DNA of 64,000 bases, taken from Mycocentrospora acerina (lineage: Eukaryota; Ascomycota; Dothideomycetes; Pleosporales). Position numbers and translations under genes: made by a program. The notes beneath the pieces are model-generated. The model made no database searches. It was not told where the DNA came from and was given only the letters and a program-made list of their open reading frames with translations. Shown piece by piece: positions 21,351 to 34,510 of the stretch. Location: assembly GCA_022701365.1 (NCBI GenBank), contig JAKUHH010000040.1, positions 310,001 to 374,000 on the forward strand, read 5' to 3'. How positions within the stretch are numbered: the first letter of the stretch is position 1; the number at the start of each line of letters is the position of its first letter.

Positions 21351-23313
21351 ATGCCGTTTTTGGCAGAAGAGCATATCGGTATTCCGGGAAAGGATCTACT
21401 ATCATGGATGTTCAATGAGCAGGAGTATGATGCGGACAGCCCTGTAAGAATACAACGTGCGCTGGCATGTCACATGGCTGAAGTCTGGGTGAATTGCTTA
21501 TTCTTGTTAGATTTATGTCGACGCTGCAGAGCCCGAACGCACCATATCCTCCCGCCAAGCAAAGAACATAACGAGAAAGTTATGTGCTGGCTTCAAGTCA
21601 ATTGGTTTGAAGAAGGGAGATTGTGTTTGCATGCTCTCATTCAATGATGTATGTGATCACTTCTCAATCGACATGGACCCGCTCCTGCAAGCATTCGCAG
21701 TCTGTCCATGGATTACAATGTTTTTTTATCGGAATTGACCAAAATAGATATACTATTCCATGGCCTTTATCGGAATTCTCTCTTTTGGCGGCATCTTTGC
21801 TGGAGTAAATCCGTCTCATACCACATTTGAGCTAAACCACGCCTTCCAAACCGCCGAAGTCAAGGCCCTGATAGTCGAACCTGAGCTTCTACCCAATGCG
21901 CTGAAAGCTGCAGCTCAAGCCAACATTCCACGATCACACATCTTCGTTTTTGATCACCACACATCTGTCGCATCCCCGTGGAGCGATACGGAAGCGCGGG
22001 CGGAGCGATGGGGAGGATGTAAAAGCTGGAGGGCTTTGATGAACGAGGGGGAAAGCAATTGGGAAGAGTGGGACAATGAGCAGCGAAGCAAGGAGACGGT
22101 AGCTGCGAGATTGTTTTCTAGCGGCACGACAGGCCTACCGAAAGCTGTAGAGATGACGCACTACAACTTTATCGCTCAGCATACCATGGTGTTAGAGTAC
22201 AAGCCAAGAGACTATGAGGTAATTTGTAAATACACAATCAACAGGTTTTGCGAAAGCTGACAACAATTAGGTTTTGAGACTGTTGTGTACACCAATGTTT
22301 CATGTTAGCAATGTCCCGAGAGCACATACAAGCCCACTTCGCGGCGGCATGAAAACATATGTTATGCGTCGATTTGAGCTGGAATCTTGGATAAAAAACA
22401 TCGAACGTTACCAAATAACAGAAGCTAACATGGTAAGGTGCCATGATATTTTATTTGTGAAAATGATATTTAGTTTACCATACTGACTCATCTTAAGGTT
22501 CCACCCATGGTGATTCAAGTTATCAACTCGCCCCTCACAAAAAGGCACTCTCTCGCCTCAGTCCGTAACTCTTGGGTTGGAGCTGCTCCTCTAGCCGCAG
22601 AACCTCAAGCACGCTTCAAAGCGCTTCTCCACTCGGATACCCCCTTCAACCAAGTTTGGGGCATGAGCGAGACTTCGTGTATAGCGACTATGGTGCACTA
22701 CCCCGAACACGACCCCACTGGATCTGTGGGCCGCTTCTTACCAAATCATGACGCCAAGCTGGTTGATGATGACGGAAAAGACATCACGGGCTACGACATC
22801 AGAGGCGAGTTGTGTGTTCGAGGTCCACTGATAGTGAAGGGGTATTTCAACAATCCAAAAGCGAATCAACTAGCCTGGGACATGGACGGATACTTTCACA
22901 CTGGTGACATTGCAGTGCGGAGACGAGACAACGGACTGTGGTACATTGTCGACCGGAAGAAAGAACTCATAAAAGTTCGCGGCTTCCAAGTCGCTCCAGC
23001 TGAACTCGAAGGTGTGCTGCTGTCCCATCCGGACATAAGTGACGCAGCAGTAATTGGCATTCCAGCTGGTGGCGCAGGCCCAAATGCTGGAGATACTGGA
23101 AGTGAGCTCCCGAGAGCATATGTTGTCGTCAAGCATGGAAGTCAATTGATAGAAGCGGATATCCAAGCATATATGAAAGAGATACTAGCAGGGTACAAGC
23201 AATTGGCCGGCGGTGTCAAGTTTGTACCTGCAATACCGAAGAACGCCTCCGGTAAGATCCTGAAGAAGGACTTGAAAGAGGCGGCACGAAGAGAGATGAG
23301 TGCTAAGTTATAA
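21351..23313 (+). CDS. AMP-dependent acyl-CoA synthetase / 4-coumarate-CoA ligase-like, PTS1
   Basis: Five exons, 21351-21443, 21511-21648, 21748-22218, 22271-22432 and 22498-23313, make 1680 nt and 559 aa. Signatures in order: the P-loop LFSSGTTGLPKAVEMTH; TPMFHV; the adenylate-binding GMSETS; DGYFHTGDIA; the hinge DRKKELIKVRGFQVAPAELE; and the catalytic-lysine region PKNASGKILKKDL. The enzyme class activates a carboxylic acid with ATP and CoA. The protein ends in -SAKL; its last three residues, AKL, fit the peroxisomal targeting signal 1, suggesting a peroxisomal location. The substrate cannot be read from sequence (phenylpropanoid, fatty or other aryl acid). Intron lengths are 67, 99, 52 and 65 nt. 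Confidence 0.9.
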
Positions 23314-25055
23314 GGCTCTGGCATGTTTAGATAGTATATATGATAGTACTTTTCAAAATAGTGATGGCGTTTGGAAAATTACGAGCCTCCGAGTTGAACC
23401 CCCGGTTTCGGTTAACATCCGAGGGCTGAAAGTACTAACAGTTGCGCTAACGTACAGTATTCCTTCATCAGTGTAGAAGAGGATACCGATATCCGGTTAT
23501 CATATTTGAAGGTGTAGGCATGAAAACCTTTTGTAGGAGTATGGTACCATCCCATGTAGATGAATCGTTCAAAGTCCACAAAGCCAATAGGTTAACCTCC
23601 GAATTACGCATGTTTCATATTTTGAAAGGGAGGTTGCCGAATAGTTGACATTGTTTAGGCTAATTGGTTCCCAGCTTTTGCAGAGCGTACAGGCTTCTCG
23701 TTGCAAGTGACAATGACGATAGATGCTATGTGGGAGGCAAAGCATTGAATAGTTTAATGACTAAACAACTCGACGTGAATGAATCATTCAATAGATAATC
23801 AATAATTGGAAGACTGAGTAAATGAAAATTGGAATAGTTGAGATGGAAATGATTTGTGAGAATATTAAAGAGAGAACAGCAGACTACAACGACAAATTAA
23901 CAAAGTTTCAATTGATCAGATATCTACACAACTTGATGCTTCGAAGTATCGAATAATCAGCAACTTGAATAACCAATGATTCAATAACGTAATACCTTTT
24001 TAAAATAGTAGATTTTCAAGATTCGGTATGCGATGATGAAATAGGGATAATGCTCAGTACAAAGAATTCCGTAGTCGGCGGCTTTCAGGTGGTTTGTCAA
24101 CCGAGCATCGTGTTTTTTGGGCCACTTGTTTGAATCGAGCGGCGAATGTTTCTGATAGATCTGTGCTAACGTACAAGTCACATCTTGGGTGATTCGGGCG
24201 CTTACTGGTGACCAATTTAGCAAAATTTAGTGGACAATGCCTCTGATGTTGCAAAGCTTTGTCCAGCATGTCAAATCGTATTTGTACGTGTATGCTTTGC
24301 TAGGGAGTGTATGCTATATCAAGAGGGTTGAATAACGGGTCTGACAGCAGAGAAGGAGGCAAGGCAATAGGTTCTTGAAAATGGCAGAAGGATGACGAGG
24401 CAGGTGAGGGTTGACTTGGGAAAGAAAACGTAGTGTGGGGAGACATTGAAATGATGTCCAGTGCAATTCACGTGCACCTTGGCAGAAACCATCGGTCCCA
24501 GATCGACGTGGATGTACACCCAAAGGAATCAATCGTGATACGCGGAGCGGCCGCCGGGTGATTTGCGTCATCGGATATTACCTAGTTCGAGAAAACGTGA
24601 TGTTCCAGAAGCCTTTAGAGTGGGATAGCAGTACTACGCGCAGTTCCGCCTCCGCACACACTCGTGGCTCGTTGTCGTGTGTCTCTACCGCGAACTCTCT
24701 ACTTCTGATCGCTTAGGGCGTTTTTTGCTTTGCTGTGTGAAGGCAGCACCGAATACTTCCACCAAATCGATCACCGACGACGGACGAGTCTAGAATCAAG
24801 ATCGATCGACCGCTACCGCATCTACGTTCCGTGCGCCTCGGCTGATACCCATCGTTGACCGCTTTCCGTGCATTTTGCGCCTCGCAAAGATACCCTCGAC
24901 CTCTACTCGCCTACAGACTCGCTGAGTTCAGCACAGCACACTCAATTTCTCATGTTTTGGGCAGGGTGTCTGCTGCATGTGCAGCGGGTTTAGAGGAATC
25001 CAACGGTGATTTTAGAACCGATCAGAACACGCCACACTACACCGCAAAATCAACT
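23314..25055. other. AT-rich gene-free stretch and histidine kinase 5' region
   Basis: About 23330-24500 is markedly AT-rich with only short frames. No transposase, reverse transcriptase or terminal repeats are seen. The last 400 bases become pyrimidine-rich and GC-richer and are the likely promoter and leader of the kinase gene. An open frame leads in from 24855 but has no ATG before 25056. Confidence 0.5.
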
Positions 25056-28000
25056 ATGATGGCCGAATCTGACACCGTTGAGGCCGCTGAGGCGGGATAC
25101 TTCAATCTCGGTGATGGACCCAAATCTCCATGTTCGACACACAGCAGCGATTCGTTTTCTTCTCATATGCTCCCGCCGTCAGCCACAATGGCGTCTCTTA
25201 CTGCGCTTCAGTATTTGCCAATTCCTCTGCTCGTTCTTTCCAGCGACAAGACCGTGATGTTGGCAAATGAAGCGATGGGCCGTTTGTTAGGCATCGATTT
25301 TGAAAGTATCGCGCTGCATGACTTCTCCATTTCAGAAGCTCTCCAGGACAAGAGGGTAGGAGAGCTTGGTATCGATATCTTACAGAACGGCTCACCAATA
25401 ATGGTATCGTGGGAGGTTCGTAGAAGCCGTAAATACGAGCACTACAGGCATGACTACTGACCAAATAATAGGATTTCTTGAACAGTGTTGTCCAAGACTT
25501 TATAGCAGATAATCCAAGCAACCAAGAAGATGATCTCACAGAGAGTGGTAATACCACGCCTACTGCGTCGTCAATGAACGATCGCCCAGAATCTCCGGAT
25601 GACTTATCTCTACATCGATTGAGTAGTACCAATCTAGCGCGCACTACAGTACACGATGTCTCTGTCGAGGTTTTGGTTGCACCCACCGTACGGAACACCA
25701 TTAATCTTCCACGCAAGCACGAGAGAAGAGTTTCGTTTCACACCGCGTTTCAAGCAACCTGCATCATATCTATCTGGAGTATAGAAGACACTCAATACTT
25801 CACCTTGACCTTTACAAGTGCCTCAGCTGTCCAACCTATCAAGAATTCGCGCCCCACCAGCCGAATTGTGAATCGCACGAGCACTGGAGGCCACTCCCAT
25901 AACTCACGCAGCTCTGCATCAAGTTCATCGTCTAGTCATCGCTCAGCAGGCAGCTCAAATCCCACATCAAAAGTTGTCACTCCTGTGCTGCAACAACCTG
26001 AATTTCCTCCACGTGGTCCACCCTTGAAAGTTAGGAATGACATATCCTCCTCCGCTTCAATATTTCAGAAAGCTACTCAGATGAAAGATGCGATCCTCGG
26101 TTCCCTAACCATGCCAGCATACGGTTCGTAATGTACTTACTCTTCCTTGGTATGATTTGAATTTCTGACGTAGATACTAGCTATGTGGAAAGATGCAGGC
26201 TTTGGTATACCCAACAAAGCACTCTTGCGACTCATGCCTAAGAATGGAACAGTAGGTCGTGGCCAATTATTCAGCATAATAGGGCACTTGCTGATATTTT
26301 GCCTCCAACTTTAGTATACACCTGGTGACCAACGAACATTTCTTGCACAATACAAACTGTGGACCGAAGATTTCCAAAAAGAATTAACGATCGATGAGTT
26401 CCCGATAATGGAACTCTGCCGCACGCGAAAACGACTCAGCAAAAGTCGAGTCGGCATGCGACACCCGACCACTGGGAGCCGAATTGTGTTTGAGGTCAAT
26501 GGTGAACCCGTCTTACACGAAGAAACTGGAGAATTCCTTGGGGGGATTGTGATCTTTAAAGACATTACCGAATATACCAACCAGATTGCGGCACAAATTG
26601 AGGAGAACGAGAAACAATTCGAGTACATTACAAATTTTATGCCCGTCATGGTGTGGACAACAAAACCGGACGGAATGCATGATTGGTTCTCACAGCGTTG
26701 GTACGACTATACCGGGTTGACTGTGGAACAGTCTGTAGGAGAAGGTTGGAGACTGCCATTCCATCCAGACGATGTGGTTCAGACCGCCCCTATTTGGATG
26801 CATTCACTCAAGACTGGCGAAATATACAACACGGAGTATCGATGTCAAAGGTACGATGGCGAGTGGCGCTGGATGCTCGGCCGTGCAATTCCGTTTCACG
26901 ACGACTCAGGCCGAATCATAAAGTGGTTTGGCACTTGTACCGACATACACGACTTAGTGATGGCTCGACAAGAGGCACGTCAGACTAGGGAGCAACTCCG
27001 GAAAGTTATCGAGCATGCGAAAATTCTATTGTGGGCAACCAACCGGGACAACAAGGTGGTTTTGCTTGAGGGTGCCTCGCACTGGAAGATAGACACGACC
27101 AAAAACGTGCTACATAACAGCATCTTTAGTCTGTTCGACATGAGCAAAGAGAGACAGGAACGTCAAGAGAAACTACTGTCTGAGATTCTTGCTGGAACGA
27201 CACAAGATAGCATCATCGACCAAGATTCGACTGGAAGCGACCGTTACTATCGGACGCGTCTCGCTCCACTGTGGAGCACACCCCGCATTGGAGGTATAGA
27301 AGGCGATGCATATGTTGATGGAGTTATCGGTGTTTCGATGGATATTACCGAGTTACGGGCAAAGGAGGATCAGCTTCGGGAACAAGAGAAGGAAAACTCG
27401 AGGCTACTGGCGAATGCAGCGGCAGCGAAGGAAGCAAGTCGGATGAAATCTCAGTTTCTCGCAAACATGTCCCACGAGATCAGGACTCCAATCGCTGGCG
27501 CTATTGGTATGAGCGAACTCCTTCTCGATATGGACCTCAACCCTGAGCAGAAGGAGTGTGCAGAAAATATCCATCGCTCTGCCAACAGCCTCCTAACAGT
27601 CATCAATGACATTCTCGACTTCTCAAAGGTCGAATCTGGTCGGTTGGACGTGGAAGAAGTGCAGTTTAGTCTCAGTGTGGTCCTGAGGGATGTCAACAAG
27701 ATGATGTCTTTTGCAGCACAAAGGAAGGGTCTCGCATACCATAGCATTATGCAACACGAGGTCGAGCGAGACTTGAGGGTGATGGGAGATCCCGGCAGAC
27801 TGAGACAGATCCTAACAAATGTACTAACAAATAGTATCAAGTTCACATCTGAGGGTTCAGTCACACTCACAGTTGCAATTAGCGAGGAGTCCAAGGACGT
27901 AGTCACAGTCAACTTCATGGTCAAAGATACAGGTATTGGGATTGAGGATGAGGTTCGTAAGCGTCTTTTCCAGCCGTTTAGCCAGGCAGACTCATCTACT

Positions 28001-29537
28001 GCTCGGCGATTTGGCGGGACAGGGCTTGGCTTGACCATCAGCAAGAATCTTGTTGAGCTCATGAAAGGTCAAATCTGGCTCGATTCGAAGTTGGGCCAGG
28101 GGACTACCGCATCATTCTGGATTCCTTTTAGCAGAGCTCCATACCAAGGCGATGGGTCACCGTTGGTTGATCTTGCGTCAATTCCAGATCGGTTGCAGAG
28201 CGATATATCAGTGTCTTGCGGGAGTTCTGATATCAACACACCGCCAGTGACACCTAAACAGATTGATGGACATTCGAGGGCTCAATCATTTCCGATGATG
28301 AATGCCAAAATCCCAGATCATATGATGAATCTCTCAGAGGATGAGAGGAAAGAAATTCACGTGCTCGTTGTAGAAGACAAGTGAGTTAGAGTGCTGCATA
28401 AAGTATTTAGCAGTTGATGATCATATCTGATTCACGTACAGTCACATCAACCAACAAATTGCCCTAAAGACAATCAGGAAATTACATTTCTCAGTCAATG
28501 CTGTTTGGAACGGACAAGAGGCTCTAGACTATCTCAAAAAGGAATTCTCGCCGTCGCATCCTCAACCTGATATCGTTCTTATGGATGTCCAGGTATGTTA
28601 CTACGTGCGTGGATCTCACGCAGCACATACTAACTGTTGCTTGCAGATGCCGATTCGCGATGGTTATTCCGCTACACACGCAATTCGTAGGGAGGCCCCT
28701 TGGAAAGACATTCCCGAAGTTCGGGGCGTTCCAATTGTGGCCATGACAGCTAGTGCAATCCAAGGAGACAAAGAGAAATGCACACTTGCGGGCATGGATG
28801 TGAGTTTCCCTGGCAAAATTATCCCCACTGAAGGCTTCCAAATACTTACAACCCTTGTAGGATTACCTGGCCAAACCGGTCAAGGGCAAGCTACTCGAGA
28901 AGGTAAGTCTTGAGAAAATGCAAGGTTGAATATTGCCTGACTCTCCAAGATGCTGGTCAAATGGGCAATCGAAGGCCGGCAAAAATCGGCGAATACGAAG
29001 CTTTCCTCAATCGACAACGATCGGCATACCGCACAAACCTCGGCATCAACCCTTGGCGCAGAGGACGGCCCCCAAATCCTTATTGGCCCTGGGAAGACTG
29101 CCCAAGCTGCGTTGACCGCCCAGCTTGACCGGCTACACTACGAAAGTGATACAGCATTTGCTAAATCCTCAGAGGATGAAGGAGACAGGGCTATGCGACG
29201 TATAAATGCTGAAGAACGAGACACTGCATTGCGAGATGACAAGCTGCTATCGCTCACAGGGTCACAGCTTGACCGACATGGCAGGTCCCAGAGACAGAAG
29301 AGTGAGCCAACCATGCCTCTCACAGAGGAAAACATTGGGAGATTAGCCCATGAGCAGGACGGGGATGCTCCTCTTTCACATGAATCGAGAGACGGGCTTG
29401 ACGCGAGTTCAAACACCGTCAATCCTTCTCATAGCGTAGTTGAGAGCAAAAACACCCAACATCCTGCGCGACCATCATTTCCAGCGACACGGTTCCATGA
29501 TAGCGAGCAGACCGTCACTGGACGCCTGACGGATTGA
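25056..29537 (+). CDS. Hybrid histidine kinase with PAS domains and receiver
   Basis: Eight exons, 25056-25415, 25472-26123, 26181-26251, 26315-28380, 28442-28592, 28647-28799, 28861-28902 and 28950-29537, total 4083 nt (1360 aa). Order: a PAS-like region (about 35-115); a Ser-rich linker; a PAS region beginning MPAYAMWKD; a strong PAS/PAC (about 475-590, FSQRWYDYTGL…FHPDDV); a third sensor-like part; a coiled coil; HisKA with the H-box NMSHEIRTP (His748); HATPase with N, G1 (DTGIGI), F and G2 (GGTGLGL) boxes; a receiver (about 1042-1172) with ED, phospho-acceptor Asp1098 (VLMDVQMP) and the KPVKGK lysine; and a long polar tail. All catalytic boxes look intact. No membrane segment is seen, so it is probably a cytosolic sensor feeding a Ypd1-type phosphorelay. 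Subgroup assignment is left open. Confidence 0.92.
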
Positions 29538-32500
29538 GTTGGACATGGTGTTGGGCAAGAAAAAACAAATCAGGCTGTTGGGTCCCAAAAAGGGCCGCAA
29601 AGTAATTTGACTGTTGCCATTTTGGGAATGCTTATAGGTACACCAGCCATACTTTGTGCCAATATTCACTACCAATCTTGGCTTGAACGTTTGGGGCGCC
29701 ATACGTACGGACCATTTTGCACTGCAGAGCACCGTGATGAGCGCGACGGTGTAACCCGGCAAACCCCCGAGAGCAGCAGTGCTCATTTGATTGTTCATTG
29801 TGATGACGATGATGAAAGGTTCTTGGTATGGAGGGGCTTGCCAAAAGCTCATTGGACGTGGGAAGTCGGCGACCATTGTAATTCACTCGATTGGCGCGGC
29901 TCACGCTTCCCGAGTGTGCATTGCCTCGCTCTATGCAGTAGCACAATTCACAAAAGGGGGCGACGAATGCCTCATGCAGCATGTAGGTGCTCTGTGCGTA
30001 GCGTGTGGCTCCCATTTCTAGACATCAGCTGGCCTCTGCGGTTTGTGGACCTCTCGAAGATAGTACGCGGCACAACGTCGACTTAAGCTCAGACTCCATC
30101 CCGCACTGCACCATCAGCCCGCTCGCAGATCCCCAACCTCAACTGGCGGTTGATCTTCGCTGATCGGAGTTTTGACTGGGCATATGCGATAGCGCACGGC
30201 ATACGCTTTGACTCGAAGAGAGCTAGTGATGGAGATTGGCGAAGCACGCCATGTGCTGTTCACTCGTCCGAGGTGTGGCATGTACATTGCGTGTCTTAGA
30301 GTAGGGTGCTCATCAGGTACCAGGTTCTGGATCCTCAGATGCAGTGGGCATCAAGAATTGATGGGCAAGACGTTATTTCCCGTGTCGTGATATTATTGCA
30401 TCGTATGATAATATAACCCCCCTTTGTTGAGTCCTTGTTTTGCCTGGTACCGTGAAGTTTTTCAACGAGAGCGTGGATACGTACACGACTTGGAAAAGCA
30501 TGGATGAGAGATGAACCCTAGGATATACGGCAGAATTGCGGTGTGTGCTGGAAAGTAGGAAGGCCGCGTTTTGCGAATTGGTTCCGCTTCACTCGCTCAA
30601 TCAATCAATCATTCATTCACTCACTTACTTGATTCAAACGCAACGCTGGGGTCAATTTGACTCGTTGGAACAGTTTAATCGAACCATTCGATCGATTTGT
30701 GTCCATCATGAACAACACACGTGTAGCAAACTACTACTACTTCTGGTTCTCCTTCTCGTTCGTTGCATGGTGTGGGGAAGAAGAATAAGACGAATTCTCC
30801 TATTCTAACAAAGGTCATTCGTATATTACTTGCTCTTCCAGACTTTTGAGTATATACACGAGTTATTGTTGTTGTTGTTTGTCGTGTACCTCATTCAACT
30901 CTCACGATAGACGGCAACAAGCAAATATGCCAATCTCTTCCGCGAGAGCCTCGCGTGGCGCGGAAGCGTAATCTGGAGAACGAAAAGCCAAACGAAAAAA
31001 AAGCCACCACGAACAGCTGACATCTGACAAGCCGAGTCATAATCTTCCCGAGTGTTACATCGCTCTCTGACGGCAAACTAGTCTCAACGTTGGTGCAAAA
31101 TTACGGATTTGGTGAGAACATTAGGTCCCAGAGCCCGACTCGTATTCTGAACGCTAGTGGCAGGCTCCTTCCTGTCCAACTTTTACCCCAGATTCATGGT
31201 CCGTGGCTGTTGCTGTTAGGCTTAGGCTTAGGCTTTCGCCTTGCCTCTTGGGCACGCTTCATTTTGCGTGCTTGGCTCGATGCCTGTTTTAAGGTTGGTA
31301 TGTTGAGACAATCATGGTGGGGTCAAGCAGAAGTATCTTTTGTTTGTGGTTTAGGGCGAGGAGAAGGGGGGGGATGGGTGGGTATGCGCAGCCTAGGTCG
31401 GATCTCAATATACAACACGAAAAATATCAACGGTTTGGGCTGATCGCACATTTGATATCCAGATCCAAGTTCTCTCTTGCGAAACATGGCATTCCCATCT
31501 GGCAGCACCGTGCGTATGGTTCATCTCGGGAGCTTTTGTTGATCATGTTGATGATCATACACATGGCAGTCTGCTGCATCACTACAAAGAAACATGGAGC
31601 AGGTCTGCTCCACAGGAGATCTGCCGCACAGTACGTCGGGGATAAAAAGATCATCGAGACGCTTGGCAGGCTACGGTACAGGTAAGTTGCCAAGGGGGAA
31701 TAACAATTGTTTGGCAAGTTACAGGGTTCACGGATTTCGAACAAAGGCTATTCCTGATGTTTAATTTCTTAATCGCGTTGTTCTCGTGTGCGAATAGAAA
31801 CAGTCCATGGTCAACGTTAATCCTCTTTTTCCTTCTCTAAATTAGCTTTGCGGTTGGCGGATTGCTCAATTGGTGGCAGCCCGGCCCGCAGCCTCTCCGC
31901 TCCTTAATGTCGAGTCTTGTGACTAGGGTGGTATTGGCACGTGGGATTACATCAAGTATAGTCATGTTTCTTGATATGTGTGTGCACTGATTGATAGCGC
32001 GAAGTTACCTATATGGTTCAAGTGAATGACCGTGCAAGCCTGAGGGGTGTACCGCGGGATGGCTGAAGGTGCCCTGCATAACGAGCGGCCTTGTGGGTTC
32101 ACTACACACTGACTCGGTCAAACCGCACTTTGAGCCAATGCAAAGCCATGCGTGCGCTCAGACCTTGACCAGTCATACATGGCGTTGTCGAGGCCGGTGG
32201 GTGTGGGTGAGTGGATGCTTTTTCTGGTATGCTTGCCACCTCGTATTGAATATGCAAGAAAACAACATCCACTCTCAAGATTATTGCGCTGGGAGGGTTA
32301 TGGCATCGAGCGTTACATGCAGACGAATGCAGCAAAGCATTCCTAGCGCTTCCATCGGATGCAACAATTTACTTGCAGAGAGATGTCCCGCTCCTCTGAC
32401 CGCTCCTGCGTTGTTGCCATGCACACAGCGCCTGGTGGAGGTGGTCGCCAATGACAGGCCGTTGAACGAGTCTGTGCACACGCCAACAGCTCATGACCTC

Positions 32501-34510
32501 ATAACACATCTTGCGGACCACCAAAGCAAGTCGTGTCAGCAAAAAGACAGCGTGTAGCCTTGGCTCTCATCACCAGGTGCAGCTAGCATGCGGTTTGCAA
32601 TCATAGTCTCAGGTGGAAGATACGGCGACGCAAGAGAGCGAAAGAAATTGGGCCCTGGGGACTCCGAGGGCCATTGGACTCGACGTCATTGGCGGGAATA
32701 GAGCACCTGCATCTGACTCGAGAATTTTCTTCCAAACACATGACATGACGCCGTTGCTTGTGGTCTTGTGCTTGAGTGTAAGCCTAAGATAGCGTGCTGG
32801 GCAGACTCGAGGGTGAATGCTCGTCGAAGCAGGTACGGCGACGAGGGAGTGCTATTGGACGCCTCAGGTTGCGCATGGGTGGGAGATGCCGAGATTGTAG
32901 ACAGAGTGTCAGAGTTGCAATGGCACTCAGCTTGCCACCCGTTCTCCAACTAGGGCTGTTCGTGATGCTACAAAAGGAATTCCGGAGGCGATCAAACGCT
33001 TGTTCTCCTCTTAGCCTAGACGCACGGCTCTGTTTCAGGGGACGGTAATTTTATCGAGGCCCCGCAGTCGCTGAGCTAAGGGTGTGAGGGGGGGGCAGCG
33101 GAGCCAGCGTGCGATAGCGAATTGAGGGGAAGGGTTCGGAATTGTGTTTACGCAACGACGTGGAGACGTCTGACGGCCATGTACGGTCCGATTAAGGGCA
33201 GTAGTCCGCGGCCACTTGCCGGCGCGACGCAGACTGAGGGAGGGCAATGGAGCCCCCTTTTCGGTCCCTCTGTTGGTGTTGTTGTTCTGCGCGCACTGTT
33301 GCTGGTACGGCGGTGTTGGGGTCAAAAGCAAAGCCGTGGACAAAGCGAAATGATCGCCCGCAAGGCAAAGCGCCGCAGCATAGTCAGGGCGAAACGGTCT
33401 CTCTGAACAGCGTCCTTGCGCAAGCCACCGCTTGCACCCAACCGGTAGAACCGCATTCGAAAGGGGTGCCTAGTCCCGTGCGGGCAAGCGCGCCCAAGGA
33501 CAGCGCTAAAGCAAACAACGAAAAGCCATCCCGTCTCTGTGCGGACATGGGAGGGCTGCTCTAGCGGCAGCGCGGTGCCAAGGCAGACGACCCACTCACG
33601 GGTGCCAGAGGACCCGGCAATAGCGCTGAGCAAAACGACGGTAGAGGCTGCGCTGCGCCTGCATGAGGTTACAGCGTGCAGCGGACGTCGACGGGCACTC
33701 ACTCCACACCACACGCGCCCTGAGGCAGTTAGCGGCGCCCGAGCCCTGCACTTGCGCCGACATAGTCTGCCCGGGGTGCAACGCCAGCCTGCTTGCTCTT
33801 GCGCTTGGCTTTCAGCCTATGATGAATTTGTGGTGCTGGTCCAAAAGACGCAAACGTCGTCCCAAGCAGCGGAATTTATCACTGCTTCGTCCCCATCTGA
33901 CGCCTGCCGATCATCTCTTGCTCCTCGCACACCCATCCATCAAAAGCCCAAGCAAGCCCACCCCATCTTCTCCATCAACACGCACCAGAGTCCATCAGTT
34001 CCGCATTCATCTTCGCGGCTCTCTGATCTTTGCCTCTTTGTCCCCGGTCCACTGCTCTGCAGCGAATCACACTACTCGCCGATCAGCCCTCATCATCACC
34101 ACGACACGCTTCTCTCGCGGTCCGCCCCTCGACACACAGCTTCTCCACACGCTGTCCTGCACTTGAAACCCTTAGCCGTTCGCCGCCCTGTCCTCACTGA
34201 CCGCCGCGCCCCAACTTTGCATCTTGCCGCTTTATCGCCCTGCCTCGCAAGCCACCTGATCGACATACCGGGCGGACTATCATTACTCGTCTTGGCAAAC
34301 TACTCCACCACCTTCTCTCACCGTCAGGCTCAAGTTCAAAAGGCTCGCAGATCCCACAGTTGTGTGCCTGCGATCGTCTCTCCCCACGTTTCTCGACCCT
34401 ACTCCTACCTGTCTCAGACCCTGGATCCTACTAGTAGGGTGTTCCCACAATAGCCTTCTTCTTTGCTCACCTTCACTCTCCTTCCAATCGACTCTTGTCT
34501 CGTCTCCAAC
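29538..34510. other. 5-kb gene-poor region and probable long leader of the FlbC-like gene
   Basis: Only short, unconvincing frames occur on either strand. Noted: a CAAT/CATT-type run at about 30597-30632; three TTAGGC units at about 31216-31233; and a GC-rich then C/T-rich stretch from about 33000 to 34510 that looks like a promoter and 5' UTR. A 304-codon frame at 33539-34453 starts at GTG and is of low complexity. No RNA gene could be identified. Confidence 0.5.

Noticed and set aside
23385..23460. tRNA-like or SINE-like segment on the minus strand (A-box-like TTAGCGCAACTGTTAG and B-box-like GGGTTCAACTC)
   Set aside because: The T-arm, D-arm and acceptor stems do not pair, so it is not a functional tRNA and there is no second copy in the window.
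20766..29537. Secondary-metabolite gene cluster around the EthD and ligase genes
   Set aside because: No polyketide synthase, peptide synthetase, terpene cyclase, P450 or dedicated transporter is present nearby.
29475..29876. Minus-strand frame after the histidine kinase
   Set aside because: Overlaps the kinase 3' end, and no recognisable domain or splice partners were found.
31213..31235. (TTAGGC)3 as an internal telomere repeat
   Set aside because: Fungal telomeres are usually TTAGGG; three units of TTAGGC are too short and the wrong sequence.
33539..34453. 304-codon frame upstream of the FlbC-like gene
   Set aside because: Begins at GTG, is His/Ser/Pro-rich low-complexity sequence typical of a C/T-rich leader, and no intron signals support it.
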